The notes under the pieces: model-generated | Databases searched by the model: none | Seen by the model: the letters and a program-made list of their open reading frames with translations, nothing else | What the model was told of the DNA's origin: nothing | Part shown: piece after piece, positions 39,501 to 54,500 of the stretch | Position numbering within the stretch: position 1 is the stretch's first letter | How the letters are laid out: every line of letters starts with the position of its first letter | From: Tubiluchus corallicola | Taxonomy: Eukaryota; Priapulida; Priapulimorpha; Priapulimorphida; Tubiluchidae | NCBI GenBank assembly: GCA_030141605.1 | Contig: JAQGDQ010000324.1 | Coordinates: 36,001-100,000 of the forward strand | DNA: 64,000 nucleotides | Reading direction: 5' to 3' | Program-made: the position numbers and the translations under genes

Positions 39501-42500
39501 ACTGTTAGTATACCTTCAGCGTCCAACATCTTCGGGATATCAAGATGCTTCTCTGCTACCTCAAAAGCTAAGTTCAGGTTATCGCCTGGTTGATCCTGGT
39601 AGAAAAAGCAGACTCCACAGTTAGTGTGATCACGATGCATACAACATCTCACTGTACTTGCAATTAATAGAGATTATAAATCAATCTCTCTCTCTCTAGC
39701 ACACACGACAAGCTAGTTGACGGGACACGTCAATTTGTAACGTGCGTCAATCATGCAAGAACTTGATTATAAAACTGTAGGACGACATGATAAAATTACG
39801 ATTTTGAAATCCACATGACAAATGAAATAAAAGATGCAGAAATCGATTTGCATCACAATTACAAACTCAAGCAGGTTCATCATACAGCATGCTGTAGAAA
39901 AATTCTCATTGTTTTACAATAAAAATCCCAGCAGAAACTGTTTTGTTTTTTGCAATCATTTGTAATAACTTTAACGATTAGAAATAAAACCTTCAGCTAT
40001 TTCACTATCTTGTATCTTGAGTCGGCAAATCCTGTACAATATGCGAATGAATTTTTTTTTGCAAAACCAACTACACATTAATGGTTCTTACATTAGATCA
40101 ATATGAACTGATGATGTTTAATATGAAAGAACCAAAATCTGTACCACAGAATTTGCTAATAAACGTCTGTTTTTCAGTAAATCAGGCCATTTGTACCTTT
40201 GCTTACACAAAGTCATTCGTACAATGTAAATATACATATAATACCAAAATTGTCATCATTACTTATTAACGATTCTAGTTCAAGATTATCAATTAATTAT
40301 GGAATGAGGCAGAGCCCTCAATCAAGTTTTTTGAAACCAAATTACACCGAAGAGAGAAATGTGCAAAAGTCAGTAATGGGCGTGGATTCGAACCAGTGAC
40401 TCCCGGATAACACAGAACCCTATGTGATCAATGGAGGCCTTAATTAAGTCCTAACAGCTCACTTATGAGGTTATATTACATTAAAAGATATAATTGCTTA
40501 ATTAGAAATACTGTAACGTGTATAAACGATAGTGCAGTCATGAATAATCAATTTTTTCGAAAGTCGATCGATTGTGGCATTTGACTAAGTGATCGACCAT
40601 AAATTACATGATCCATGATTGGTTGACAGAGTAAGAGCAGATTTTGAACACTTCACTACTCATTTCTGCTATTTAATTTCAGTAAGGCAAAAAATATGTG
40701 CAGCGTCAATAAGAGATAGGATAACATAAGAGATAAAATCACAGTCAAAAGCTTAACCTTCTGATTTCGTGCTGACGCACTACTGTCAGATATTATGATC
40801 GATCAATAGTATACGATCGATCAGTAGTAGATCAACGATCATTTTTAAATGTGGATGATTGATCATAGAAATGAAACAGTTTCCCAACACTAATAAACAA
40901 ACACTTGAACATGCTGGATCAGTTCATGTCATTATCATTAAATTTAAGAATTGTCTTGATGAAAAAGGGTCGTGTGGTGTTTGTGGTTATGGCAATTGAC
41001 TTGCAATCGGAAGGCACCTGGTTCAAATCCAGGTCCAATCCAAACTTTTTTCACGCTTCCTCACTTCTGACCCATCCTGGCAAACTGGTTTCAAAAATCT
41101 TATAAAAGAGGGTTTGTCCCATCTGTAATTTAATCTATTAAACATATTTGCTAAACTTAATGAATTTTACGTTAAAAAGAACACGCAGAAATTAAGATGA
41201 CAAGCAATCCCATGCGTTATTGAACATTTAAGCAGAAGTGGTTTTATTTGCAAATTAGTCGACAAGCACAAAGTCGTAAAAACTGCAAAACATATTACAT
41301 GCCATTAAAAGTCTGTAAAATGCAACAGAAAAACCAGACTTTGCAGCCAGAATAGCAAGAATGTCATCCAAGAAACAGACGACAAGTCAGATCTTTGCAG
41401 ACAGACAGCTGTTGTTGCGCATGTTAACGACAATAACATTCATAATGAAGGAAGGAACATTTTTTTACGAAAATAACTATAGCTCAGCAGCAAATAATCA
41501 CACAAATAACACCGTCATCTTTAAATACTAAAAAGCAGGGCTGGAAATAAAGTAGAAAAATTCCATCTACAATGTTCTGTTGAAGATTTCCCATAGTACT
41601 AAAAAGTATGGTTGGAAATAAAGTAGAAAAATTCCATCTACAATGATCTGTTGAAGATTTCCCATAGTACTAAAAAGTATGGTTGGAAATAAAGTAGAAA
41701 ATCTAAATTGATTTGTTGAACATTTAGTGTTCGTTAGACGTAAAAAATTGAAAGAAAAGGGAAATTTATAAGCTCCAAAATAACACAGAGTAAACAATTT
41801 GCAAAAGTTACGTCAGACGATGAAAACTGACTGGCACAATTATTGATTTTTCTACAGGTTTTCTATAGAAAGAGAAAGGCAAGGTTGTTGATTGTCGCTA
41901 CACAACAGGAAGCTATTATGACTGCATAGTTTGGTCACGCATTTAACACGAGAACGAAACCGTCTTAAACCAACCCGCGAGAGTGAGTAATAGTCGATGA
42001 GCTCCGGCCGATGCCTGTGTATGAGCGCACACAGCCCCAGACCGTTTTTCCAGCTGAAAGATACAGTGAAAGAGATAAAACAACAGTTGGTGCATGCAAG
42101 AATACAACAAGGACCACAGTGTGAAGAGCGACAATACGAGATGCACGTGAAATGGGTTTCTGTCAAGCGTTTTGGAAGACATTTTTGATTTAAATGGCTG
42201 GATTCTAAATAAAACACTGAAAAAATCTCTGATAAATGCATTCATATCTTGGTTTGCCGGACCCCGCTTTCACGGGTATCGGAAAATTCGGACAAAACCT
42301 CTGTTAAAAGTCCCGCATGTCCGTTGTTTCGCGAACTGACCTATAGTTGGCGGGCCGTGACTTTGTTTACATCACGTACATCAGTGTAGCTGCGTGTATA
42401 TCTCTACATATAAAAATATAGAATCAATTATGCGTAGTCATTTGAGTCAATTGCCGACAGTTTTTATACACTTTTCCATAGGCACATTCCATACTAGATA

Positions 42501-45500
42501 TTTTTGAGACAATTAGGCGATTAATTCTGCATTACCTTGAGTCTGATACATGACAATCTACTGTATTAGTTTACTATCGGAAAATGCGGACAATCGGCAA
42601 ATTCGGACCAACGTCTCCCCGCTTTTGTCCGGCAAACCGAGATATGAGTGTAGTTAAACACGATACCTAACTGCCTGACTAACTAGGTAACATGCTGTCC
42701 AAGTCGACCCCAAGGAAGAACTATTACGGTTTTACGTTTAAGAAATCAAAAGGAGAACTAACATTGAAAATCTATTATCGAATATTTTCAATTCTTTGAG
42801 TTTGATCTGCCTCAAAACTCGATACTTCAAAATTACTGAGAATCACAGCAGCACAATATGGATATCAAAAATATCCCGATAGATTTTAATAACCTTGCCT
42901 CTTAAACCATCTACTTTACTGTGATTATAGATAAAACGAATGCATATTGCAAATATCAGCATACGGATTTTCAAATCGGATTTAACTAAATTCAAAAATG
43001 TTGACTCAACAGTTCTAATTCAGAATATGTTCATTTGTAATTCGAAAAGTGCTACAATGTCTTTCCCGGCACAAACACCCATTTCACGTGCAATTAAAAT
43101 TAAATGCATTAAAAGTTCATGACAACAAAAGGCTGAAAACTGTGAAAGTTTTTAAGAAGCTGAAAGAACGAATGCATGTGAAGGACGATGTACCTTCCGC
43201 AGGTCATCATAATCAATAAGTTCGGGACGGTGGCGATGTATGAGGGCGCAAAATGCCAGCCCATCCTTGAAACTAAAATAAAACATCTTTTCATTTTTAC
43301 CACCGGCATTTGCATTACTGAAAAGGTAATCTCACACGCCCCAATATTATTGTTACTACATTTTCATCATTGATAAAATATGCCACAAGCGCTTAGAAGC
43401 CCCAGGTATCATAGTTTAATGGTAGAAATATTACACACGTGTCTTAAATATGATGTCAGTTTTTGGATTTCGACATGATAATCAAGGTTGTGGAGTTGGT
43501 ACATTAAACTCCTGACTCTGGCTCCGACTCCTAAAATTTTAGAAGCCCCAACTCCCGACCCCAACTCCGAGTTCTGCTTTAAATAATAGTTTGTAGTACT
43601 CTCAATATTTAGCTACAGTGGCACTCTATCACCACTCGAAAAACAGTCTAGCTGCATAGACACCAATACAAAGTGTCCCAAAATCGGAAATTGTGTATAA
43701 AAGTAAAAGTTCAAGGTAACTACTGCAGACTCCAACTCCACATCCCCTAATGATAACCATAAATTTCTTTATGTTTTTAGCTTACTGAGAACGGTTACCA
43801 CTTTAAATGAAATGGTGAGAAGTCTTGAAAGTTGATCTTCTCACAAACTTATGACAAATTATGTTGAATGAACTATTGGTCACACTTTTTGGGAATAGTA
43901 AAGTTTGGCACAGTGTGTACTAAGCAATAGAAATCACGCAATGATAGACCTAGCTAATAAATGGAAGAGCGACCAACAGGACAATCACTTCCGCGTTCTT
44001 TTATCTGTCATACTACGTCTGGCTACGTGTTCTGCTAAAAGTGCTTACATTCAGAGATTGCTAAGACAACTGTGGGACTTCAATATCTCATGTTATACGA
44101 TTACTGTTATCATTATCTGTAATAAAGAGAAAGGTGCCAGTCCTTCTACAACTATAAACATAACAAGTAGGTCTCGCTGTTGAGGGATGCATACTGGCTT
44201 GGCGCACCAAAACAGAACATCAAGGAACACAAAACAAAAACGCCAGGCCCAGCATTTAGCTGTTCGATATAAAACAAACTTGCTTACAAAAATGATATTT
44301 CTAATTATTGTTTCTAGTGCACAAAAACGAAGTAGTGATGACATAAAAGTAGTAAAAGCTCTTTGATCACAAGCAAGTGTTTTATCCACGTGAAGCAAAA
44401 ATAACGAGCCAATTACGCGAAGTTATTTCAGTGAATTACTGAAAGTTTTTATACACATTAAAATAGGAGCAGCCCTCCTATTTTGTTTCTGAGCGAATTA
44501 GGCGACTTATTCTTTTAACAGTGAGTCTAATAAATGGTGCCCACTGCATTAGCTAGTGGGTCCTTTGCATTTTAGCATTAACTGCTGGCAAAATGCCAAG
44601 ATAACGTTGCATCAATATGGCAGAAGTCAGAAACAAATAATGATTTCATCTCGTACCTCATGTGAAAGTTCTGTATGTTTACATTCTTGTAAGGAGCAGT
44701 CTTTCGTTGACACCATAACAGCAAGCCTTCTTTTGCTGTTGATTCTAGACAAATGAAAACAGAAATGATATCATCAGAAAAACCAGCATGTAAAACAACT
44801 ATATCATGAGCTATAAAACAGTTCAAGTCTGTCGCATACAAGTTGCAGTATTAGTAAGCACAGTTATACCTCTCTACCTGACTAGAAAATTTTCTGAGGC
44901 AAGAAATTTTAAGCTCTACAACATTTACTACGAGTTGATTTACAGTCTAGTGTGAACGCTTCAACCAGTTACTTTCGACACTTCTCGCGGTGACAGTGTC
45001 ACCTTGCACTTACTGTCGAGAGAGTAACTTTCGGCAAGTTTTGCTTTCTAGTCTGAACAGGCTAGCGAGTTTCTCAGTGAAAAAACTCAAGTATAAGTAT
45101 AAGTTTATTTACGATTATTACAACAAAAAATTTTAATTACAGTACATCACAAAATTGCAATATAAAAAGAATAAGCAAGGTAGAACATACAGCAATAAGC
45201 ACTATTACATCGTTACAAGATACATAAACAAAGTAAATTAAAATTAAATGAGTCAAAACTGAAGTTTGGAAATTAAATTAACCACAATGAGATAAAACTG
45301 TTCTTGCATTTCTCTGTTCCGCGTCTAGGTAAGGGGAGTTTCAAACTGTGGCGAGTACAGTATCTGGGCATCTGAACTCGCTAGTTTGAACCGCCTTAAC
45401 GACGACAATTAGGCATTCATTTAAAACATTCAAATCTTAAATTTTTCAGTTTGGCTTGAATACACTAAGACATTGCGAAGTTACTAAAAATAGTAGCCGA

Positions 45501-48500
45501 CAGATCGAAATTTCATGTAAGCATATAACATTTCTTTAGAAAGAAAATAACAGTACCAAGTTTCACTAGACAGATAAATGAGAAAGAATGTAGTTGTAAA
45601 TACTGACTTTAAACAATAGGAGCAATTTGGTGCAATTAAAGTTTTTATGATAAACAAGCATGGGTCACAAGTCATTTATTTCACATAATGATACCTTCAA
45701 TGCTGATGTCTTGTATAGTAAACCTGAGAATAATGGTCCAAATCAACCCAAGTGTCATTTTTACGTTCCCGTCAACAATTTCTGCAAAAGAGAAGGTTTT
45801 TGTTTGGTTAGGATTAATGGAGAAAAAAACCACAAATTTTGAACTTAACAATAATCAGGCATATGTTGTTGGAATGTAATAAAACTAAGGCTAATAACGG
45901 CAAGTGAACTTTGGCATTCGAAATTTGTAAGTAAATAATGAATAAGGAATTGCATTACAGCAATAATTACAACCTAATTCACAAAAGAATTCTCTTTAAT
46001 CTGTTTATAAACATGATTCCTTAGTGAATTAAGTACTAATACCTGGTAATCAATGTCTGATTAATTATCATTATTTTTCACTTTGGAATAGAGTTGAAAT
46101 CCAGTATTTAATGGCACAACCTACTCAACGCGATGTTTGAGATGAGCTACCCTCTGAGATGAGCCACTGAACTGGCAGCTGTGCCTCGGCCACATTTGAA
46201 TACATAATTACCGAGCAGTCCTCGCTCAACGAGCTCAGAGCAAGCATTGAACCTACATGGGCACTATCCACCGACCAGTCTCGGTGTGGCTTAACTTCAG
46301 TCGAGAAGCACGCACATGCGCATGACCACTCATGTATGAACAGCGTGTGCCCACATTCACTCATCAGGCTTAACTCTATTTTTGTGAAAGATAGGTATTG
46401 GCCATTCTTCACTACATTTTCTGACAGTAGCAACAGAGCGACTCGCATGTTAAAATGTTAAAGTGGCTCAGACAGCATTAGCAGACAGATGGCTAGAGAG
46501 CAAGAAATATGTGCTTTAACTATTAGGAAACCGATTACAGCACGTTCCAGCATTTCTACATATAAAGACAGATTAATTCCTTGGTCCCATTACAAGATTG
46601 TCTTATTAAATTGTTGTGTTTCAATGACAATTCTAAACGATTTGATGATAATTTTAAACGATTCGACATCCATCATTGACACAAAAAAATCACAGACGGA
46701 TTCATTGAAGGTAAAGTTTTATGTTTTCTTTATGGGTTTTACCATCAGTGCATCAATGACAAATACCTGTTTGTTGTTTGAATTTCTTACAAATCATAAA
46801 CATGACAACCCACCGTGTCTGTTTTATAAATACAAATTCATATCATCTTGAGTACTAAACAAAACATTTGTTAAACCAGTGCTATAAAACACCTATGCAC
46901 AACTAACTTGATTAGTTCATCGGGTAACTTACCTTCAGCACCAATAGAAACTAGGTACACGCCCTTGCTGGCGATGAAGTCCAGAGCTTTGTTGACGTTG
47001 GCTATTTTGTGGAAGCGCATTTTACCCTTCTCCGGCTTCGGCAGCTGTTCCCCGGATATGACTTCCAGGAGGAGCATGAGTTTGAGCCCGTTACAGAAGT
47101 CCTGCCCGATGTCCTCGATCTGGGTGCCCGCCTTGCGTAGATGTGAGTTGCACCATGCTGTGAATGTCTGAAGAAAAAACAGATTTTTGATTATCTGGAC
47201 CGAGTACTGGTCACATCAACTGCTGTTTTGTACTTATTATAACTTATTTTGAGTCTCGCATGATTAGCATACAGCAAACTGTTACTCCTTCAGGAAAACT
47301 CCAAATCAACCAGTATGGAATTGGATTTTGGATTTTACAGAATTGAACTGGAACTAGTTACTATTTATTAGATTAATTTTTGTGGGTTTACAGGTAGTGA
47401 CGACTGACCACATATGCATTACTGCTAAGCATTACCAAATCGTTAACGCAGGTTGGCATGTGTCGCTAGATAATTCAGTAATGGAATGCATGAGTGAAAT
47501 ACTCGATTGTTTCCACAGTCCACATGCTGACAAGCAGACTTAAATGCAACTAGAAAACATGAGAAATGAATCAGACATTAAACCGTATAACGATATTTTA
47601 TCAAACCCACGGCAACGATCGAGCAATGCTTGTCAAATTGCTAATATATGGGGCACGATCTAGCGACACATTGCTAATACATGGGGCACGATCTAGCGAC
47701 ACTTGTCAACATACGGGTAATGATCTACTGATGCTTAGCAGCACATGGTCACCACTAGTAAAGCCACAAAACTTTAATGACTATATGTAACTAGTTCAGG
47801 TTCAACTTTGTTGACTTGGAGATCTCAATCCTCAGAGGTTGACTTACAGTTCTTAGATAAGTTTCATAATTAATATAAACCTTTTCAGTGAAAGATAAGT
47901 TCATATAAAAAAACCATCACTTCTAAGTCCATAACAACTGATCAACTTGTGTTCACACTGTTGAACAAAAACAACAAAACAAGTACGTTCAGGCGTCCTT
48001 TGCTACATAAAAACATTGAAACCATAAAGCAAGCTAATGCATCTCCTTAATGCCATAGAGATGTGTTTTTGACGGCAATTGACTGGAATTTGAAACTGGC
48101 TCACAGGTGCAAACGAGCAAATATCTTAAAGGACAAGAAAAGGGGTACCTGAAATAAGTTTCAGAAAAATCGCCTTACAAATTATATTACTTTATAGCAA
48201 TTTTATGCGTATATCGTACTCGCTTTGAAAGGAATTTTTGTTTGTTTTCCTTTTAAATCTCCCACAATACTCTTCCGACTATGCCGTTGCATGACGTCAT
48301 ATATACACAATGTAAATCAGGAGAAGAAAAGGAAATGTTAAACTATGTCCCAAAAAACTTTCCATGCAAAGTTATATTACTTAGCATTTCGCTTACATGT
48401 GTGAAAGACTTATGTAACTAGAAAAGAAAATTATTAATTATCTAAATGCTTTCACCAATTGGCAAAATGTTGCTGACTCACCCTCAAGGGTGCACCAGTA

Positions 48501-51500
48501 ACCAAAAAACCTATTTTTAATCTTATTGACAAAACACAGTAATTTTAAATTTTATTTAGTTAGTGACGTGTGCGGTACGAATGCTTTGATTATTTTTTCG
48601 AACTTTACACAATGTTATCTAAACTTGCTTCAAATGTTTCAAAATGGCCGCGTCTAGTTTGAGTTTAAATTTACATCGCGGGAGTTTAAATTTACATGTT
48701 TTATACAGCGTTACTGCCAACGCAAGTCCTGCATGCAAAAGGGCAGAACGAATGGGTATAAAATCTCAAGACAATTTTTTGAGCTTTATATAAGTGGAGG
48801 GTTTTCTTGTGCTTTACCATCTTACTTCAAACTCATACTTCAGGTTTGCTTTTGCCTTTGCCTTGAGAAATAACAGTTCACACTGTCAGATGTATTTGCT
48901 TTACCACCTGATTCTAATAAGTGGCAGCCTTGCTAGCAATATTCTCCAGTATCATGCAAATATTTGACATAGCAATGTTACATACATTTATGTATCTTAT
49001 ATACATATCAACTCACTGTATTATACCAATTAACAAATATTGAAAACATTAACAAGCATTTAAATAAATATTAATGAATATTGTGTTTCAGCAAAACTAT
49101 ATTAAAAGACAAAATTTGCACAAAAGCAATTCCAAATTATTAATAACACACAAAACTTTCTTATTATAGAAAAAAATTAATATATATTCGTATAACAATT
49201 AGCTATCTTATTGCAGTAAAAGCTAGGTAAAATCTAGTTAAATAAGAATTATGCTGACTTAACTGCTGAAATACGGTTACTCCAACCACATACATGTGTT
49301 TTATGTAGGTTGTCACATATTGTATTACAGAAAAAGAAAAATACACAAGGGATGGGTGCAAAAGTACAAATATGAATGGAAAAACTCCTCAAGGCCAGTA
49401 AGCGTGGCTTACAAATCAGCCAGTACAATTTTTCTTTCATGCAAAACTGAAGCTGGGGCATCAGTTGAACAATTGCACCATGTAATATTCAGATATTTAA
49501 AAGACTCACATGAATAATCACACTATGTAATATTCAGCTATTTAAAATACTCACTTGAATAATCACACTATGTAATATTCAGCTATTTAGCTATTTAAAA
49601 GTCACTTGAATAATCACATCATGTAATATTCAGCTGTTTAAAAAACTTACTTGAACAATTGCACCATGTAATATTAAGATATTGAAAAGACTCACTTGAA
49701 TAATCACACTATGTAATATTCAGCTATTTAAAATACTCATTTGAATAATCACACTATGTAATATTCAGCTATTTAAAAGATTCACTTGAATAATCACACC
49801 ATGTAGTATTCAGCTATTTAAAAGATTCACTTGAATAATCACACCATGTAGTATTCAGCTATTTAAAAGATTCACTTGAATAATCACATCATGTAACAGT
49901 CAGCTATTTAAAATACTCACTTGAATAATCACGCTATGTAATATTCACCTATTTAAGACTCACTTGAATAATCAAACCATGTAATATTCAGTGAGTTGTG
50001 TTACTATGTGCATAAACTATGAACACGTGAAGGTAGAACGACAGTGATGAATGTATAATCTTAGCCTACCCACAAAAAAACTATAATCACCAGATGCCCC
50101 TATTATAAATTTTTACAAGCATTTATTAGTAGTCAAGACGTTGAACTCGTATCTCAGAGATCGGGGTTCTAACGCAGGTTCAAATAGTATTTTCTCACAT
50201 TAAATTTTCTTTCTGTTAACTAAATGTGCGGCCCGGATAGCAGAAGGCCTGGGTTCGAGTCCCAAAACTTTTTTAGATTTTCTAATTCAGTAATTCAAAT
50301 AAAATAAAATAAAATAAAATCAAAAACTTATTATTTTTCCCAACACATAACGTTAGTTAAAATTTAGTAACGTATATAGCCTCACGTGGCAAGAGCCCGT
50401 CAAATGGGAAGGGGTGACGAAGAAGATACATTATCGAATCAGCCACCCCAACTCAGTTCTGTTTTTCGCATGGAGTGCCGACGATCACTAATCAAAAATA
50501 ATAATTAATATTAATATTATTACGTATTAATACGTAAATGAATTACGTACTTGTTTTCACCTATATAACATTAAGCATATAATATATAATTCAGTACTGA
50601 ATAAATAATTTCAAGCAAGTTACACCAGGAAAACTGTGTGTATGTTATTTTTCTCCGCAAACACCTCATATGCTTTTACTGTGATGAATACACTAGAGAA
50701 GAAATCACCTAAACAAAACTGGGTTAAACTAGCAAATCATTTTTAAATATCTTACTCGGCAGAAAAGGTAAAAAATCTAGACTCTAAATGCGTGGTCAGG
50801 CATTGAACAATCTATGCCTAAGAATTGTGAGAATAAGGAAAGGAAATACAGTCAGCAAGTCTGCAGCTGAAACAACAATAATTCCAGGATACAGAGGAAC
50901 GTACTTTGAATTGTGGACATACAGCATTGCACGATCAATTTTCCTGTGACCAAGCCTGGCAAAACCACGAATATTAGCTCCATTAGAGAAAGCTTAACAC
51001 CCGTATGCATAATCATTAATCAGACCAATCTGATTTAATTCACCCATTCAGGGGGAGGAAAATTAACAGTTTGGGGTGACAGTAATTTGAGGAAGCGACG
51101 CGGATAAACCTTTGATCACGAAGTTTACGTGTTAATGACATAGGTGACACAGTGTTTATATAATTTGCAGGTAAGAGGCATGCATGTGGGTCAACGCTCT
51201 TTAAACTTCACAACACTGGCTTTACTATGTTCATCTGCTGATAATGTGCAGCACAACAGAGCCTCAGAACCCCGGGGGGCAAAGCCGGCGGATTTGTTTA
51301 ACGTTGTTCTTTAAGAAACGGTAATGGTTTGGGTTTGACTGATCTCTGGCAACCATTAAGTGCAGCAAGGGCAGTGGCCACTGATAAATTACAACGTTAT
51401 TTTGCTGTATGTCGAGACACCAACGATCTCAAGCAGACTACACAATTATTGATTTTCTGAAACCAAACTGCACCGAAGAGAAGAAAATACGAAAAGCGCC

Positions 51501-54500
51501 GGATTTGAATCAGCGACCTTTAGATCATAAATCCAAAAACATGACAACTGGACCACACAGCACCTTGTGATTGTGACGAATCTAAATTCGATCCTAATCG
51601 GTCAAAACTAATGTAACTGTTAGTTTACTAACACAATCTTGAGTAATTACTGACTAATTAGATTAAGTTTTGCAATTAATTTAGTGTCTAGAATAACTGA
51701 AAGATAATTAATTAATTATTTTGTCCTAATCACAAAACCTTATGTGGCCTAGAGGTTATGACATTGGACTTGTAATTTAAAGAAACATGGTTCAAATCTT
51801 GGCTTTTCACATTTCCTTTTGGAAAAGTTTGGAAACGTAAGGACAAAAAACTCAGAATTAAAATGGTTGAAATTTCTTTGAATAAAATTACTGATATTTA
51901 TAAAAGGATGTAAAATCAGTTTTAAAATTCATACAATTTACAGCATCTAGTTATTGAAAAAAATGATATGCAGGTCTATGTCAAAAGTGTAAAAAATTCA
52001 CACATTAATTCAGCAATTTCGAAAATGATTTTGTCAAAATTGTAATATAACCTGTTTACCCTTTCTATTCTTACACACAAACACTAAAAAATTCTGCCGC
52101 CAATCTATAATAAACATTTCGTCCATTGGCTTAGCATAATAAAATGTGTCACCGTATGCGTGATGCAATGTTAAAACTTCAACAAATTCTGTTTACAAAT
52201 TCTGCACATGTAAAGAAATAAATAAAGGTGTGATGTGTGACAAATGGGCCATTTTGTGACATACTTATTGCTAATAATGACGCAAATTCATAAAGCAAAG
52301 GTAATGGGTAATAAATTTTATTTAACAATGGCAATTCGGTGGTGAACTTTGCACACATTCTCTGCACTTAAAAGCCATAATAGGTACGTTTTACTTTTGA
52401 ACCAAATTACACAATAATAAATGCCTTAAAATGTGTTTGCCAATGATCTCAAACTAATATGCAGTAAGACGAGTGCAGAAGATGAATAAAAAATCATAAA
52501 TCATAAATGTGCCCAAAAAAAATTTAAATCATATTTTGCACAGAAAAAGAAAGACGAGCCTAATTCTACAGAGAAAGATTGTATAGAGATACATCAAATG
52601 CACATTAAGTGACTGAATGTATCAATGCTGAACACGGTGGTATTATGAGTATGAGTCACAACAAAGGCATACAAACATTGAGCAACCTTTGTGCCGGAGT
52701 TTGTTTAATCAAAGCACACTTACATCTAACCGGTAGCGCTTCAGTGGTGCAGATGGCGGAGACCAAACTCCCAGCCAGATACTCATTACATCACTATATC
52801 TATGACAAATGCTGACATATTAATCCAACTGATTGATTTCCATGCATGTTCCACTGGACTGTTCCAATAACATGTTCCATTATTATCCACTGGATTGACA
52901 GACAATACTAAGCACATTCCGAAACTTTGAAAAAAGCTCTAGGTCTGCTAAGGCTCATAACATCGAAAAAAAGATGGCTTTAATTTCCGTAACGGAATTT
53001 CTGGGAAGCTCACCATTCGGTAGTTTGCCTCTCACAAAAGAAAATGCAATATCTATCAAAGAGAAGGTTGCTAAAGAGAACCAAGAGCACGCAGACAACA
53101 AGAAAAAGATGAAGAAACATTCAAAAGCTCGCAAAAACTAAAAGAGAGATGAACAAAGGTCCACGATTCCACAGGATGATTCCAATTCCACCCAGTCACC
53201 AAGAACTAGCAAATCTCTTTCCCAAGTGCTCATCAAAAACCAGCAAACAGATAACACAATGCCTGACGTCCTCATTTTTCTGACTAGACCCGGCACATTG
53301 CCACCTCTGACTAGATGAATTCAGGACTCTTGAAAAAAGCGAAGCGACACAAGGAAATTGCAAATCTAAAATAGACTAAATCTAGGACGGTCACATGAAC
53401 GTTAGACAAGCAAAAGGCTTCGCTAATAATATTACAAAAATAAAGGCAAGTCATAGATAACGGTTCACACGTGCACTCACTCATGCTTCAAACCTAGCCG
53501 ACGAGTTCTTTTCCTAAAAGAAAATATTGTTGCTAATCTGAAAAACTCAAACTGTAAAAATACATTTGAATCGTTGTGGCACCATCCTATTTTTGGAAAG
53601 GCAAAAATGTAGAAGAAACAAATTAATAACTGGCCAAGAAATCAAATCATTAACACGAGTTATAATGACATTTTAAAATTCTTATTAGAATTTATTTATT
53701 ATTATGACCTTGCATCGATGGAAGACAGCACACACACGTAAGCAGGTTCCTCAATTTATTAACTTCAAGCACATCACCAGATTGCAAAACCTACTGCCAA
53801 TCTAATCTAGTTGACTATATCATCGAAGGTCAGCTACAACATCAAGTCTCTTAGAGGAGGTACCCCCATTACTACGTCTCCTCTTCGGCTTCGATGTTGC
53901 GTCTTACATTTTTCTTTGGAAATTCTTAATTTTTTTCCTTTGGGTCTCTCTTAACTTTGCATGCTTCATGAAAATGTTGCTTTCCTGTCAACTTCCAGAA
54001 GAATAGTAACAGATACTTTTTCCCACCAGCAAAGTGTGAGGTAGTTATAATTCAATCTTTAAAGAGCGGTATTCAAATTTTCACTTTGAAACTGCAACCC
54101 ATTACTTTGAGGGCTGTTCTCCTTACTTGGTAGAATCTATCACACAAGTTTGGGGTGATTTTGTATGTAATAACTGATTTCCGCAGCAAATTTTCCGATT
54201 TCAGAAATACTCGTTTTACTATATGTCATTGTTATCAATCTTACTGAAGTTAAGCCTGGTTAGTGGTTTTTTGTAGATTATTCTTAAACTACTTATAGCT
54301 CTTACACAAGCTATCCATTTGACATCAGTTATTTCATTTATTACAATGCTTTTTTTGTAAAAGTAGATGGCACTTTAGGGATGGCAGACTAGATGACCGT
54401 TTTGGTGTTTTGCCATCCCGGCATTCTTTAAATATTGTTGAACGTGCTATTATAGTTTTTTGTGTTTATTTGCAAGGCAAACAAATGAATCATTCTTATC

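Larger units (their letters stand above)
50323..52960. other. intron 1 centre
   Basis: AT-rich. SINE heads at 51478-51575 (-) and 51733-51802 (+); otherwise no bounded feature. Confidence 0.5.

Noticed and set aside
40968-41042. Functional tRNA gene
   Set aside because: Good T arm, but no acceptor stem pairing and a poor anticodon stem; SINE-like.
46489-46851. 120-codon frame in alpha-actinin intron 2
   Set aside because: No motif, AT-driven composition, no splice or start support.
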